A DNA stretch of 28,590 nucleotides from Caulobacteraceae bacterium UBA6225 (GTDB lineage: Bacteria > Pseudomonadota > Alphaproteobacteria > Caulobacterales > Caulobacteraceae), in NCBI GenBank assembly GCA_002441055.1, contig DJWR01000082.1, positions 1 through 28,590 of the forward strand, written 5' to 3'. The notes under the pieces are model-generated. The model was not told the origin of the DNA and made no database searches. It saw nothing but the letters and a program-made list of their open reading frames with translations. Made by a program: the position numbers and the translations under genes. Of this stretch, positions 16,666 through 25,154 are shown piece after piece; the stretch's first letter is position 1; each line of letters begins with the position of its first letter.

Positions 16666-18083
16666 GCCCGGCCGGAAAGAAGATCCTGATCGCCGACGAT
16701 GACGCCTCCATCCGCCTCGTCCTGTCGCAGTCCTTCACCCGCCTGGGCTACCAGGTCCGGGCGACAGGCAACGCCTCAACCCTCCTGAAGTGGGTGTCTG
16801 AAGGGGAGGGCGACCTGGTCATCACCGATGTGATGATGCCCGATGAGAACGTGTTCGACGTGCTGCCACGCATCCGCAAGGAGCGTCCCAAGCTGCCCGT
16901 CATCATCATGAGCGCGCAGAACACACTGCTCACCGCCGTCAACGCCGCCGAGATCGGCGCCTTTGACTACGTCCCAAAGCCTTTCGACCTGGACGACATG
17001 ACCGCGCTCGCCAGGCGGGCTCTGGCGCGGCCCGCCGATCCGGAGGCTTCCAGGGCCCAGGCGAGGGCCATGCGCGATGAGCGCCTGCCCCTGATCGGCC
17101 GCTCTGCGCCGATGCAGGAGGTGTATCGCACCATCGCCCGTCTGGTGGGCGCCGATCTCACGGTGCTGATCCTTGGGGAATCCGGCACAGGCAAGGAGCT
17201 GGTCGCCAGGGCCCTGCATGACATGGGTCGCCGCCGTGACGGCAAGTTCGTGGTCATCAACCTGGCCGCCACACCGCGGGAGCGGGTTGAGGCCGAGTTG
17301 TTTGGCCGGGCCGATGGCGACAGCGGCAAGCTGGTGGAGGCCGACGGCGGCACCCTGTTCCTGGACGAGATCGGCGACATGCCGCTGGACGCTCAGACCC
17401 GCCTGTTACGGGTGATTGATGGGTCCGAACCTGCCTTGAACCCGAAGACGGGCCGCCGCCCCAACGCCCGGCTGATCGCCGCCACCAACCGCGACCTGCG
17501 CGCCCTCATCGCCCAGGGCCTGTTCCGGGAAGACCTCTACTTCCGACTGAACGTGGCGCCCCTGCGCCTGCCGCCCCTGCGTGATCGCACCGAGGACATT
17601 CCTGATCTGGCGCGCTCCTTCCTGTTGCGGGCCAATCGGGAGGGGCTGCCCTCCAAGACCATTGATCAGGCCGCCCTCGAAAGGCTGAAGCTGCACGCCT
17701 GGCCGGGGAATGTCCGCGAGCTCGAGAACCTGATCCGCCGGGTCTGCGCCCTGTATGCCGAGGAGCTGATCACCGCCCGGATCGTCGAAAAGGAACTGGC
17801 TGATCAGCAGCCGAGCCAGCCCGGCCAGGAGGGGCCGATGACGCTTGCTCAGCTGGTTGAGCGTCATCTGGGCGGGTATTTCGCCGAGCAACCCGACGGC
17901 GTGCCGCCAGTCGGCCTCTATGATCGCGTGCTCGAGGAGGTCGAGCGCCCCCTCATTCAGCTGACCCTGGCCGCAACCCGGGGCAATCAGGTGCGCGCGG
18001 CTGAAATTCTGGGCCTGAACCGCAACACCCTGCGGAAGAAGATCCAGGATCTCGGGGTGGATTTGACCCGAGGCCGCAAGTGA
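16662..18083 (+). CDS. ntrC: Nitrogen response regulator NtrC lacking the GAFTGA loop
   Basis: The protein has 473 residues in three parts. The receiver domain (1-125) has an acidic pocket at 12-14, phosphoacceptor Asp56 and Lys106. The AAA+ domain has Walker A GESGTGKE (172-179), Walker B GGTLFLDEIGD, the sensor segment LIAATNRDL and FREDLYFRLN. The C-terminal Fis-type helix-turn-helix is RAAEILGLNRNTLRKKIQ. Between LFG and GGTLFLDE there are only 13 residues (RADGDSGKLVEAD) where canonical NtrC has about 21 including GAFTGA. The sigma-54 contact loop is therefore gone, while the ATPase motifs remain. I recall that Caulobacter NtrC has been described this way. It probably acts without RpoN. 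Start ATG 16662 overlaps ntrB. Confidence 0.95.
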   Translation: MSPAGKKILIADDDASIRLVLSQSFTRLGYQVRATGNASTLLKWVSEGEGDLVITDVMMPDENVFDVLPRIRKERPKLPVIIMSAQNTLLTAVNAAEIGAFDYVPKPFDLDDMTALARRALARPADPEASRAQARAMRDERLPLIGRSAPMQEVYRTIARLVGADLTVLILGESGTGKELVARALHDMGRRRDGKFVVINLAATPRERVEAELFGRADGDSGKLVEADGGTLFLDEIGDMPLDAQTRLLRVIDGSEPALNPKTGRRPNARLIAATNRDLRALIAQGLFREDLYFRLNVAPLRLPPLRDRTEDIPDLARSFLLRANREGLPSKTIDQAALERLKLHAWPGNVRELENLIRRVCALYAEELITARIVEKELADQQPSQPGQEGPMTLAQLVERHLGGYFAEQPDGVPPVGLYDRVLEEVERPLIQLTLAATRGNQVRAAEILGLNRNTLRKKIQDLGVDLTRGRK

Positions 18084-18132
18084 GGCCTGGCGATCTGGCG
18101 TCGCCGGACAACCTGACGTAATCCGGCAACAT

Positions 18133-18154
18133 CTGTGTTGAGTTCCAGACACAG
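18133..18154. promoter_or_regulatory. Small inverted repeat upstream of ntrY
   Basis: CTGTGT (18133-18138) and ACACAG (18149-18154) form a perfect 6-bp dyad with a 10-base spacer, whose centres are 16 bases apart. It ends 21 bases before the ntrY ATG, in the only non-coding gap inside the ntr block (18084-18175). The spacing suits a dimeric DNA-binding protein, but a 6-bp dyad can arise by chance. No regulator can be named. Confidence 0.3.
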
Positions 18155-18175
18155 TTGGGCCTAGGCTGCGTCATC

Positions 18176-20419
18176 ATGACGTCGCTGGTCGGGAGCCTGG
18201 AAGCCGCGAGACCGTTCGCCAAACTCTGGCGGGCGATGCAGTCGCGCTATGTGCTTGGGGGCGGCTACCTCCTGGCGGCCGTGCTGACGGCTGTGGCCAT
18301 CCTCCTGGCGGCCTCGCCCCCGGAGGCCGGGCCCCTTCGTCCAGCCTCCAACGCCATTCTGACCGTCCTGAGCCTGAACCTGGTGCTGATCCTGGTCCTG
18401 GCGGCCCTGGTGGGGTTCCGCCTGCTGGCCCTGCTGGACGCCCGCTCAGTGGACGCCGGCGCCCGCCTTCATCTTCGCTTTGTGACCCTGTTCGCCCTGG
18501 CGGCCGTGGCCCCGGCCGTGGTCGTGGCCCTGTTCTACGGGGTCCTTGTCAACCGTGGCGTCGACAACTGGTTCAGTGAACGGGTTCAGACCGTAGTGGA
18601 AAATTCCGCCACTGTGGCCCGCTCCTATGTGGAGGATCAGAAGCGCTATATTGGGGAGCACGTGTCCCTGATGTCCGTGGACCTCAATCGCGCGGCCCCG
18701 GCCCTGGGCACATCGCCGGTCACCTTCGCCCACTTCCTGTCCTACCAGGCCGCCTATCACGCCTTTCCAGCCGCCTATCTCATCGACCGGGAAGGCCGGG
18801 TCCTGGCCCGGGCCGAGGCGCCTGACGCGCCACCCTTCGTTATGCCCCCCGAGTCGAGTTTCCAGGCGGCAGACGAGGGCGATATCTCGGTCCCGGCGTT
18901 CGATTCTTCCGATCTGATGCGGGCCCTTTATCGTCTCAACGACTATCCCGACGCCTATCTCTATGTTGCCCGGCCCGTCGAGTCGGGGATCATCACCCAT
19001 CTGATCGAGGCTGAAGGCTCGCTGATCTCCTATCGGGAGGCTGCCCAGAGCCGGGCGCGCATCCAGACTGTGTTCGCCCTGAGCTATGTGGAGACCGCCC
19101 TACTGGTGCTGGTGGGGGCGGTGTGGCTGGGCATGTCCGCCGCCAACGCCATTTCTGGTCCCGTGGCGCGGTTGGTGCAGGCTGCGGGGCGGGTGGCCGG
19201 TGGGGATCTCAGCGCCCGGGTTGATCTTCATAATGATCCCGAGGAGATCGCCGTACTTTCCCGCGCTTTCAATAGCATGACCCATGATCTTCAAGCTCAA
19301 CAAGAGGCATTGAGGCGGGCCAGCGACGAGGCGGAGGGACGGCGCGAGTTTATCGAGACCGTACTGTCAGAGGTCAGCGCCGGGGTCATTGGCCTGGATA
19401 GTCGCGGGCGGATATCGGCCCTCAACCGACAAGCGGCTCAGCTGCTCGAATTGAGCGATGGCGCGGTGGAGGGGCTGACCCTGGCCGAGCTTGCGCCGGA
19501 ACTGAGCGCTGTGGCCGGAGAGGCCGCTGTTTCCGGGGAGGCCGAGGCTGAGGTCGATATTCAGCGCGCCCGGGAAAGCCATCGTCTTCGGGTGCGCGCC
19601 AGCCGCAGTGACAGCGGGCTGGTTCTGACCTTCGATGACATCACCCGCCTGGTGGCGGCCCAGCGCAACGCCGCATGGAAGGATGTGGCGCGCCGCATCG
19701 CCCACGAGATCAAGAACCCGCTGACACCCATCCAGCTGTCGGCCGAGCGCCTGCAGCGGAAGTTCCGCAAGGACGTGGCGGCGGCCGACCTGGAAACCTT
19801 CGACCGCTGCACCGACACCATCGTGCGGCAAGTGGGCGACATCGGACGGATGGTGGATGAATTCTCCGCCTTCGCGAGGATGCCCGCGCCGCGGTTCTCA
19901 CCTCAGGACCTGGCGGAGCTGGTCCGGGCGCAGGTCTTCGCCCAAGGGGTCGCCAATCCGGACCTCAAGATCGTCCTGACGGAGCCCGCGCCAGAGGTTT
20001 CGGTAATGGCTGACGGGCGCATGCTGGCCCAGGCCCTGACTAACATTCTCAAGAACGCCGCCGAGGCGGTCCACGCCCGCCTGGAATCCAGCCCGCGGCC
20101 GGCGGGGAAGATCACGGTGAAGATGGCCCTGGCTGACGAGACCACAATCATCTCGGTCGAGGACAATGGCGTCGGCCTTCCGGAAAAGGACCGCGACCGG
20201 CTGACAGAGCCCTATGTGACGACCCGCGAGAAGGGGACGGGGCTAGGCCTGGCCATCGTCAAACGGATTGTTGAGGACCATGGGGGCGATCTGGTCCTGA
20301 CCGACGCGACGCGAGGGCGGGGCGCCCGAGTCGTGCTTAGCCTGCCCATCGCCAGACGCCCGGCGGGCGGCGTCCCCGATGCTGCATTGATGCTCGAAGG
20401 AGAAGCCCATGGCCGCTGA
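18176..20419 (+). CDS. ntrY: Membrane sensor histidine kinase NtrY
   Basis: This 747-residue kinase has three membrane segments near the N-terminus (about 24-45, 55-82 and 95-122), then a long periplasmic sensing region to about residue 300. A fourth membrane segment (ETALLVLVGAVWLGMSAANA) leads into a HAMP linker (ISGPVARLVQAAGRVAGGDL). A cytoplasmic PAS domain follows, then the phosphoacceptor helix IAHEIKNPLTPIQLSAERLQ with His510, and an ATPase domain with ILKNAAEAV, EDNGVGLP and GTGLGLAIVKRI. NtrY partners NtrX; in alphaproteobacteria the pair is linked to nitrogen, redox or envelope control depending on species. I chose ATG 18176; an in-frame TTG at 18155 would add seven residues. The stop overlaps ntrX by 11 bases. 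Confidence 0.94.
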   Translation: MTSLVGSLEAARPFAKLWRAMQSRYVLGGGYLLAAVLTAVAILLAASPPEAGPLRPASNAILTVLSLNLVLILVLAALVGFRLLALLDARSVDAGARLHLRFVTLFALAAVAPAVVVALFYGVLVNRGVDNWFSERVQTVVENSATVARSYVEDQKRYIGEHVSLMSVDLNRAAPALGTSPVTFAHFLSYQAAYHAFPAAYLIDREGRVLARAEAPDAPPFVMPPESSFQAADEGDISVPAFDSSDLMRALYRLNDYPDAYLYVARPVESGIITHLIEAEGSLISYREAAQSRARIQTVFALSYVETALLVLVGAVWLGMSAANAISGPVARLVQAAGRVAGGDLSARVDLHNDPEEIAVLSRAFNSMTHDLQAQQEALRRASDEAEGRREFIETVLSEVSAGVIGLDSRGRISALNRQAAQLLELSDGAVEGLTLAELAPELSAVAGEAAVSGEAEAEVDIQRARESHRLRVRASRSDSGLVLTFDDITRLVAAQRNAAWKDVARRIAHEIKNPLTPIQLSAERLQRKFRKDVAAADLETFDRCTDTIVRQVGDIGRMVDEFSAFARMPAPRFSPQDLAELVRAQVFAQGVANPDLKIVLTEPAPEVSVMADGRMLAQALTNILKNAAEAVHARLESSPRPAGKITVKMALADETTIISVEDNGVGLPEKDRDRLTEPYVTTREKGTGLGLAIVKRIVEDHGGDLVLTDATRGRGARVVLSLPIARRPAGGVPDAALMLEGEAHGR

Positions 20420-21800
20420 CGTGCTGGTGGTGGACGACGAGGCCGACATCCGCGAACTGGTGGCGGGAATCCTGGCCGATGAGGGCTATGAGGTCCGCAC
20501 CGCTTCAGACTCTGAAAGCGCGCTAGCGGCCGTTCGGGCCAGGCGGCCATCCCTGCTGATCCTCGATATCTGGATGCAGGGCGGGGGCATGGACGGTCTG
20601 GAGCTTCTGGACCTGCTGAAGTCTCTGGACCCCGATTTGCCCGTGATCATGATCTCTGGCCACGGCAATATCGAAACCGCCGTCAGCGCCATCAAGCGCG
20701 GCGCCTATGACTTCCTGGAAAAGCCCTTCAAGTCAGACCGGTTGCTGCTGGTGGTCGACCGCGCCCTGGAGGCGGCCAATCTGCGGCGGGAGAACCGCCG
20801 CCTGCGCACCCAGGCCATCATGCCCGAGGGGCTGATTGGCAAATCCATGCCTGCCCAGCACTTGCGCCAGATGATCGCCAAGCTGGCGGCCGCCAACAGC
20901 CGGGTGCTGATCGCTGGTCCTCCGGGTTCGGGCAAGGAGACGGTGGCGCGCCTGATCCATACCGCGAGCCCCCGGGCCAAGGGGGAGTTCGTAGCCATCA
21001 GCGCCGCCGGCATGACGCCCGAGCGGATGGATGTCGAGCTGTTCGGCGTCGAGGGCGAGGGCGGCCGACCCGGCAAGATCGGCGTCTTTGAGCGGGCCCA
21101 TGCTGGAACCCTCTATCTCGATGAAGTGGCCGACATGCCCCGGGAGACGCAGAGCCGGATTCTGCGTGTCCTGGTGGAGCAGCGGTTCCGACGGGTGAAT
21201 GGCGACGCCGACGTCCAGGTGGACGTTCGGGTCATCTCCTCCACCTCGCGCAATCTCCGCGAAGAGATCGCCGAGGGGCGCTTCCGCGAGGACCTTTTCC
21301 ATCGGCTCAATGTCGTTCCCGTCACCGTGCCGGGCGTCTCGGAGCGGCGGGAGGATATACCGGAGCTGGTGGAAAGCTTTATCGAGCGGATCTGTGAGGC
21401 GAGTGGCATGCCCCGTCGGGTGCTGTCGGAAGACGCTATCGGCGCCCTGCAGGTCAGGCCATGGCCGGGCAATCTGCGGCAGTTGCGCAATGTGGTGGAG
21501 CGGATGCTCATTCTCAGTTCTGGCGACCCCAAGGAGCCGATTACCGCCGAGATGGTCCCCTCCGACGCCCCGCCAACTGATGGGGGTGGTCTGCTAGGGG
21601 CCGACAAGATCATCGCCCTGCCGCTGCGCGAGGCTCGAGAGACCTTTGAGCGGGAGTATCTGAGCGCCCAGATGATGCGCTTCTCCGGCAACATCTCCCG
21701 AACCGCGGCCTTCATCGGCATGGAGCGCTCGGCTCTGCACCGCAAGCTCAAGTCCCTCGGCCTGTCCGGGGCGCGCGCGCTCGAGGAGGGCGTCGAATAG
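20409..21800 (+). CDS. ntrX: Response regulator NtrX lacking the GAFTGA loop
   Basis: The 463-residue regulator has a receiver domain (Asp9, Asp10, phosphoacceptor Asp53, Lys105), an AAA+ domain with Walker A GPPGSGKE, Walker B AGTLYLDEVADMP and FREDLFHRLN, and a C-terminal Fis-type helix-turn-helix (RTAAFIGMERSALHRKLKSL). Between LFG and AGTLYLDE lie 18 residues (VEGEGGRPGKIGVFERAH) without GAFTGA. As I recall, other alphaproteobacterial NtrX proteins also lack it and work with the housekeeping sigma factor. Start ATG 20409 has an AAGGAG six bases upstream and lies inside the end of ntrY. The next gene begins two bases after the stop. Confidence 0.95.
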   Translation: MAADVLVVDDEADIRELVAGILADEGYEVRTASDSESALAAVRARRPSLLILDIWMQGGGMDGLELLDLLKSLDPDLPVIMISGHGNIETAVSAIKRGAYDFLEKPFKSDRLLLVVDRALEAANLRRENRRLRTQAIMPEGLIGKSMPAQHLRQMIAKLAAANSRVLIAGPPGSGKETVARLIHTASPRAKGEFVAISAAGMTPERMDVELFGVEGEGGRPGKIGVFERAHAGTLYLDEVADMPRETQSRILRVLVEQRFRRVNGDADVQVDVRVISSTSRNLREEIAEGRFREDLFHRLNVVPVTVPGVSERREDIPELVESFIERICEASGMPRRVLSEDAIGALQVRPWPGNLRQLRNVVERMLILSSGDPKEPITAEMVPSDAPPTDGGGLLGADKIIALPLREARETFEREYLSAQMMRFSGNISRTAAFIGMERSALHRKLKSLGLSGARALEEGVE

Positions 21801-21802
21801 CC

Positions 21803-22666
21803 ATGGGGCGCATCGCATATGTAAATGGCCGCTATCAGCGGCACGCCGACGCCGCCGTCCATATCGAGGACCGAGGCTACCAGCTGGCCGACGCGGTCTA
21901 TGAGGTATGGTCGGTGTTTGGCGGCAAGCTCGCCGACGCTGAAGGACACTTCGCCCGCCTGGCCCGTAGTCTCGGCGAGCTGCGGATCCCTGAACCTATG
22001 TCTCGGGCGGCGCTGACCATCGTCCTGCGCGAGGTGCTGCGCCGCAATCAGGTGCGCGAGGGCCTCATCTACCTGCAGGTCAGCAGAGGTGTGGCGCCCC
22101 GGGACCACGCCTTTCCAGAGGGTGACCTCAGTCCCTCCGTCGTCATCACGGCCAAAAGCCTCGACCGCGCCGCCTCAGAAGCCAAGGCGGCCAAGGGTAT
22201 CGCGGTCATCACCACCCCAGAGAACCGCTGGGGCCGCTGCGACATCAAGACGGTGGGCCTGCTGCCCAACGTTCTGGCCAGGCAGGCGGCCCGGGAACGG
22301 GGGGCCGGGGAGGCCCTGTTCGTCGATGAGATGGGGCTGATCACAGAGGGCGCCTCGGCCAATGCCTGGATCCTCGACGGCAATGGCGTCCTGCGGACCC
22401 GCGACACCCAGGCCAACATCCTGCGGGGCGTCACCCGCCGCACCCTGTTGGACGTCATCGCCGAGGCCGGTCTGAAGGTCGAGGAGCGTCCCTTCACGCC
22501 GGAGGAGATGGCCGAGGCCAAGGAAGCCTTCATCACCGGGGCCGGTTCGCTGGTGTTGCCGGTGATCGCCATCGACGGACAACCTATCGGGGGCGGGGCG
22601 CCAGGCCCGGTGGCGAAGCGTCTGCGGAGCCTCTATATCGAAAGGGCGAAGCAGACCGCCATCTGA
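21803..22666 (+). CDS. dat: Class IV aminotransferase, D-amino-acid transaminase-like
   Basis: This 287-residue pyridoxal-phosphate enzyme opens AYVNGRYQRHADAAVHIEDR and has GYQLADAVYEVW. The catalytic lysine lies in RCDIKTVGLLPNVLARQ, and the cofactor-phosphate loops are LITEGASANAW and ITGAGSLVLPV, in the fold-type IV order. The set favours D-alanine transaminase, which interconverts D-alanine and D-glutamate with their keto acids. Branched-chain aminotransferase and aminodeoxychorismate lyase are close relatives, so the substrate is not certain. It starts two bases after the ntrX stop, with GAGGAGGG inside the end of ntrX, so it is very probably co-transcribed with ntrYX. That ties amino-nitrogen and cell-wall precursor chemistry to the nitrogen regulators. 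Hfq follows after a 99-base gap. Confidence 0.85.
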   Translation: MGRIAYVNGRYQRHADAAVHIEDRGYQLADAVYEVWSVFGGKLADAEGHFARLARSLGELRIPEPMSRAALTIVLREVLRRNQVREGLIYLQVSRGVAPRDHAFPEGDLSPSVVITAKSLDRAASEAKAAKGIAVITTPENRWGRCDIKTVGLLPNVLARQAARERGAGEALFVDEMGLITEGASANAWILDGNGVLRTRDTQANILRGVTRRTLLDVIAEAGLKVEERPFTPEEMAEAKEAFITGAGSLVLPVIAIDGQPIGGGAPGPVAKRLRSLYIERAKQTAI

Positions 22667-22724
22667 GCGGCCGACCGTGATTGCACGGCGGCTCGAGGTT
22701 GGACTAGCTTGCCTTATGTGTGTG

Positions 22725-22739
22725 GGGGCGCGTGGCCCC
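22725..22739 (+). promoter_or_regulatory. Short GC hairpin in the hfq leader
   Basis: GGGGC (22725-22729) pairs with GCCCC (22735-22739) around a 5-base loop in the 99-base gap before hfq, upstream of its GGAGAAAAGGG ribosome site. It is followed by TTAA but no T-run. It may be a leader structure; Hfq is often autoregulated at translation in other bacteria, but nothing here proves that. Confidence 0.25.
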
Positions 22740-22765
22740 TTAATCGGAGAAAAGGGCGAAAAGCC

Positions 22766-23011
22766 ATGAGCGAAAAAAAGCAGAACCTGCAGGACACCTT
22801 CCTCAACAGCGTCCGCAAGGCCAAGACCCCCCTGACCATCTTCCTCGTCAACGGCGTCAAGCTGCAGGGCGTGGTCAGCTGGTTCGATAATTTCTGCGTG
22901 CTCCTGCGCCGCGATGGCCAGTCCCAACTGGTCTACAAACACGCCATCTCCACCATTATGCCGGCCCAGCCCGTTCAGCTGTACGAGCCGGCGGAAGACG
23001 AGACCGATTGA
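22766..23011 (+). CDS. hfq: RNA chaperone Hfq
   Basis: This 81-residue protein is a typical alphaproteobacterial Hfq. It has the N-terminal QNLQDTFLNSVRKAKTPLTI, the Sm1 region IFLVNGVKLQGVVSWFDNF and the Sm2 motif LVYKHAISTIMP, with a short acidic tail. Hfq forms a hexameric ring that pairs small RNAs with mRNAs. The open frame extends upstream to 22709, but ATG 22766 gives the conserved N-terminus and has a strong purine-rich GGAGAAAAGGG ribosome site. Its stop overlaps the hflX start (TTGA). The hfq-hflX pair is conserved across proteobacteria; here miaA is absent and the pair follows the ntr block instead. Confidence 0.97.
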   Translation: MSEKKQNLQDTFLNSVRKAKTPLTIFLVNGVKLQGVVSWFDNFCVLLRRDGQSQLVYKHAISTIMPAQPVQLYEPAEDETD

Positions 23012-24345
23012 GTTCCCCACCTATCGACCATGAGACGCCTGTCCAGGGCGCGCTCATCATCCATCCCGAGCGTGAGGGCCGCGGCGGCGCCCGGTCCTCC
23101 CAGGCGCGCCTGGAAGAGGCCGAAGGTCTCGCCCTGGCCCTGGACCTCGAAATTCGTCGGGGCATGGTCGCCCCGGTTCGCAAGCGCATGCCTGCCACTC
23201 TGTTCGGCAAGGGCAAGGTGGCTGAGATTGGCGAGCTCTGCGAAGAACTAGAGATCGACGTGGCGGTCGTCGACGACGCCCTGACGCCGGTTCAGCAGCG
23301 CAATCTGGAGAAGGCCTGGAAGGTGAAGGTCATCGACCGCACCGGCCTGATCCTGGAGATCTTCGCCAGGCGCGCCCGCACTCGGGAAGGGCGACTGCAG
23401 GTGGAGTTGGCCCGGCTCTCCTATGAGCGTTCGCGCCTGGTCCGCACCTGGACCCACCTGGAGCGCCAGCGGGGTGGATTCGGCGTCATGGGCGGTCCTG
23501 GCGAAACCCAGATCGAGACTGACCGCCGCCTGCTGGCCGAAAAGATCGGCCGCCTGAAGAAGGAGCTGGTGGAGGTTCGCCGCACCCGCACCCTGCAGCG
23601 ATCGGCCCGCAAGCGCAGGCCCTATCCGGTCGTCGCCCTGGTCGGCTACACCAATGCCGGCAAGTCGACCCTGTTCAACCGCCTGACCAATTCCGAGGTC
23701 ATGGCCGAAGACATGCTGTTCGCCACCCTCGATCCGACCCTGCGGATGCTGAACCTGCCCGACGGCCGGCCAGCCATCCTGTCGGACACGGTGGGCTTCA
23801 TTTCCGACCTGCCGCACGAACTGGTCGAGGCCTTCCGCGCCACCCTGGAGGAGGTCAAGGAAGCCGACGTCATCCTGCACGTCCGGGACATCGCCAGCCC
23901 CGAAAGCGCCGCCGAGGCCGCCGACGTCCGCGAGGTCCTCGAACGCCTGGGGCTCGACATGGATGAGCGCCGGGTGCTGGAAGTCTGGAACAAGATTGAC
24001 CTCACGCCTGTGGAGGACCGGCCCCTGCTGGTGGGGGATGCCCGCCGCGCCCATCCGCCGGCTCTGCTGGTCTCGGCGGTGACGGGGGAGGGGGTCGAAC
24101 CTCTCTTGTTGGCCGTGGCCGACCTTGTCGATGAGTCCCCGGCGGTCGAGGCTCACCTGCCAGCGGGAGAAGGCGCGGCCATCGCTTGGCTCTATCAGAA
24201 TGGCCGGGTGATTGATCGCCATACCGAGGATGACGGCGCCGTTCGCATGGCCGTGCGCCTGACGCCCAAGGCCTTGGGACAGTTTGAGCAGCTGTTCCCC
24301 CGGATCGACCTTGGCGCTGTGTCCGGAAGCGCTGACGACCTCTAG
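23008..24345 (+). CDS. hflX: GTPase HflX
   Basis: The protein has 445 residues. The N-terminal HflX domain has LFGKGKVAEIGELCEE, DDALTPVQQRNLEK and the glycine-rich ERQRGGFGVMGGPGETQIE. The GTPase domain has G1 GYTNAGKST (residues 213-221), G3 DTVGFI and G4 NKID. HflX binds ribosomes and splits or rescues stalled ones under heat or antibiotic stress in studied bacteria. The start appears to be TTG at 23008, overlapping the hfq stop; no ATG or clear GTG in frame is available before the conserved domain. The N-terminus of about 35 residues is variable, so the exact start is less sure than the gene. The 3' end overlaps the convergent mazG gene by 4 bases. Confidence 0.94.
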   Translation: MSSPPIDHETPVQGALIIHPEREGRGGARSSQARLEEAEGLALALDLEIRRGMVAPVRKRMPATLFGKGKVAEIGELCEELEIDVAVVDDALTPVQQRNLEKAWKVKVIDRTGLILEIFARRARTREGRLQVELARLSYERSRLVRTWTHLERQRGGFGVMGGPGETQIETDRRLLAEKIGRLKKELVEVRRTRTLQRSARKRRPYPVVALVGYTNAGKSTLFNRLTNSEVMAEDMLFATLDPTLRMLNLPDGRPAILSDTVGFISDLPHELVEAFRATLEEVKEADVILHVRDIASPESAAEAADVREVLERLGLDMDERRVLEVWNKIDLTPVEDRPLLVGDARRAHPPALLVSAVTGEGVEPLLLAVADLVDESPAVEAHLPAGEGAAIAWLYQNGRVIDRHTEDDGAVRMAVRLTPKALGQFEQLFPRIDLGAVSGSADDL

Positions 24346-25154
24346 GCGCGTTCAGCGGCCTTGGCCGCGTCCCAGAGGGCGTCCATCTCGGCCAGATCAG
24401 ACTCCACCGCCGTCCGGCCGCGCTTGGCAAGCGCCGCCTCGATGAACTGGAAGCGTCGGGCGAACTTGGCGTTGGTGGCGCGCACGGCGTCCTCGGGCTC
24501 GATGTCCAGCTTGCGGGCCAGATTGGCCATGACGAACAGCACATCGCCGATCTCGCCACGCAGGGCGTCCTTGTCGCCAGACTCGATCTCAGCCTCCATT
24601 TCGGCGATCTCCTCGCGCAGCTTTTCCAGCACGAAGGACACCTCGGGCCAATCAAAGCCCACCCGGGCGGCGCGCTTGGTCAGCTTCACCGCGCGGGTCA
24701 TGGCCGGCAGGCCGGCGGGCACGTCGTCCAGCAGACTCTGGTTACGGCCCTTGCCCGCCCGTTCCTGCGCCTTCATCGCCTCCCAGGCCGCGGTCTGGGC
24801 CTCGCCGGTGGCGTAGGTCTCTTCGCCAAAGACATGCGGGTGCCGGCGGATCATCTTTTCGTTGATGGACCGGGCCACGTCTTCGAAGGCGAAGGCGCCC
24901 AGTTCCTCGGCGATACGGGCGTGGAACACGACCTGCAGCAGCAGATCGCCCAGCTCCTCCTTCAGATCGCTGAGGTCATTCCGCTCGATGGCGTCTGCCA
25001 CCTCATAGGCCTCCTCCACCGTATAGGGGGCGATGGTGGCGAAGGTCTGCTCGAGGTCCCACGGACAGCCGTCCACAGGGTCACGCAGCCTGGCCATGAT
25101 GGCCAGAAGACGCTCCAAGGGCGGCAGGCTACTGGGCGGGGCGGACGACGGCAT
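24342..25154 (-). CDS. mazG: Nucleoside triphosphate pyrophosphohydrolase MazG
   Basis: This 270-residue enzyme has the two tandem MazG domains seen in the E. coli type. The first has LRDPVDGCPWDLEQTF and the metal-binding EEAYEVADAI and DLKEELGDLLLQVVFHARIAEE. The second has VLEKLREEIAEMEAEI and ALRGEIGDVLFVMANLAR. It hydrolyses NTPs and dNTPs to monophosphates, cleaning the pool or lowering ppGpp. I chose ATG 25154 rather than the upstream in-frame 25214, because GAGGAG lies five bases before it and conserved sequence starts soon after. It overlaps the end of the transporter gene by 26 bases on the same strand, so the two are probably translationally coupled. Confidence 0.95.
   Translation of the reverse strand: MPSSAPPSSLPPLERLLAIMARLRDPVDGCPWDLEQTFATIAPYTVEEAYEVADAIERNDLSDLKEELGDLLLQVVFHARIAEELGAFAFEDVARSINEKMIRRHPHVFGEETYATGEAQTAAWEAMKAQERAGKGRNQSLLDDVPAGLPAMTRAVKLTKRAARVGFDWPEVSFVLEKLREEIAEMEAEIESGDKDALRGEIGDVLFVMANLARKLDIEPEDAVRATNAKFARRFQFIEAALAKRGRTAVESDLAEMDALWDAAKAAERA

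Noticed and set aside
22700..22716. A possible sigma-54 promoter (TTGGAC...TTGCC) before hfq.
   Set aside because: The GG and GC elements are 8 bases apart, not the required 10.
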